From contig QXVZ01018000.1 in NCBI GenBank assembly GCA_008931825.1, positions 1-30,639 of the forward strand: DNA of 30,639 bases, given 5' to 3'. Below the pieces are notes generated by a model. That model was not told the DNA's origin. It worked only from the letters and a program-made list of their open reading frames with translations, and made no database searches. Shown here piece after piece: positions 29,987-30,639 of this stretch. Each line of letters opens with the position of its first letter. Position 1 is the first letter of the stretch. The DNA comes from Phallusia fumigata (Eukaryota; Chordata; Ascidiacea; Phlebobranchia; Ascidiidae). Position numbers and translations under genes: made by a program.

Positions 29987-30639
29987 ATGTTTTACATCAC
30001 CCTCCCGAGCAACAGTAGCAGTCGCTTTTTTCCAGAGAATACAGTCAATAACTTTGTGACGCAGCTTCCCCAGCCCATTACATTGGAAACGGGTTCGTGG
30101 GAAGTGGCGCTTAGTGATTTCCACTTTCCACATTCGTGGAAAAACTTTCAGGATGGAGAGGGTTGGTTCAGATTGGAAAGCGATGAAGGTGATGAGAAAA
30201 CCTTCACGCTCCCGACGGGTTACTACGATTCGGGGTTGGGCTCACCGCCGCCTTGAACAAACTTTTAGCCAACGAGATGCATCAGGAATCTCATCCCAAT
30301 GAGTCGGAAAACGTTGGAATCGGGTCTGTTGGATCCGAATCAACTGCACTGGTGCGAAGGCGAGTCTACAGATACCTGGGAATACTGAGACCGTTTGTTT
30401 TCGATCGCGTTACACAGCAGACCACAATTAACGTCGGTGAAAGAGAAAGGCTAACCCTATCAGTACGCCTTGCTCGAGTTTTGGGTTTTGAACACACCGT
30501 ATTCGGTTCGGGACAACACATCAGCCCTTCTGTGTGCGATATAAACGACGGCTTTTGCACTTTAAACGTTTATACTGACATCATCGAGTCGCGGGTTGTA
30601 GGTGACGTGTTGGTTCCCCTCTTGGCGACAGTCCCAGCA
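29987..30639 (+). pseudogene. conserved probable structural protein of the viral-type element, frameshifted and cut by the window end
   Basis: Starts MFYITLPSNSSSRFFPENTV, then FVTQLPQPITLE and GSWEVALSDFHFPHSW, a signature I associate with proteins coded by Polinton-like elements beside F54H12.3-type integrases. At about residue 81 (near 30230) the frame shifts by one; the first frame closes at 30256 while the family-like reading continues in another frame from about 30241 (LTAALNKLL, RLARVLGF, LNVYTDIIESRVVGDVLVPL) and stays open to the window end. The role is probably virion-associated, judged by company rather than by a recognised fold; I cannot say whether it is a capsid or penton-like protein. 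Together with the breaks in the ATPase and integrase it indicates a decayed insertion. Confidence 0.7.

Overview
The window looks like a piece of an invertebrate deuterostome genome, most likely a tunicate of the Ciona type. The evidence is indirect: an AT-rich background, genes split into many 25-225 bp exons with GT-AG introns of about 50-900 bp, intelectin and fibrinogen-type lectin genes, tRNA-derived SINE-like repeats, and strong allelic divergence. Six single N characters (7729, 9939, 23658, 24223, 26250, 26619) are contig joins. At several of them the same sequence appears on both sides, so unmerged haplotypes or overlapping contig ends were strung together.

Layout. 905-1963 (-) is an intact single-exon seven-transmembrane protein. 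4893-12108 (-) and about 16139-19898 (+) are two head-to-head paralogous genes for membrane-anchored intelectin-like lectins. I could assemble 16 exons for the minus gene (1893 nt, 631 codons in phase) and 17 for the plus gene; many exons have identical lengths in the two. Both encode a short cytoplasmic tail with a YxxI motif, a transmembrane segment, a Thr/Ser/Pro-rich stalk, and an intelectin domain split by a 230-240 residue insertion of unknown kind. Each copy has lesions: one in-frame TGA in the minus gene; a frameshift at the membrane exon, a CG instead of AG splice acceptor and no ATG in the plus gene. Between them lie a decayed C2H2 zinc-finger fragment (13360-13860) and one GC-rich orphan exon candidate. 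A 22-bp CGATCG satellite and two adjacent hairpins that share a 36-bp core but have different stems lie inside introns of the minus gene.

19899-25245 has no recognisable gene. It holds SINE-like tRNA-derived sequences and a roughly 1.1 kb segment present twice as two alleles. 25722-26745 (-) is the 3' part of a fibrinogen-related (FReD) lectin gene, broken by contig joins.

27118-30639 (+) is a compact, more GC-rich block of viral-type genes from a Polinton/Maverick-like (adintovirus-like) integrated element: A32-type packaging ATPase, a small basic/hydrophobic protein, a 217-residue companion protein, a retroviral-type integrase with chromodomain, and a conserved protein of probable structural role running off the window. 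It carries one stop and two frameshifts, so it is probably a decayed insertion. It sits immediately upstream of, and probably inside, the FReD gene.
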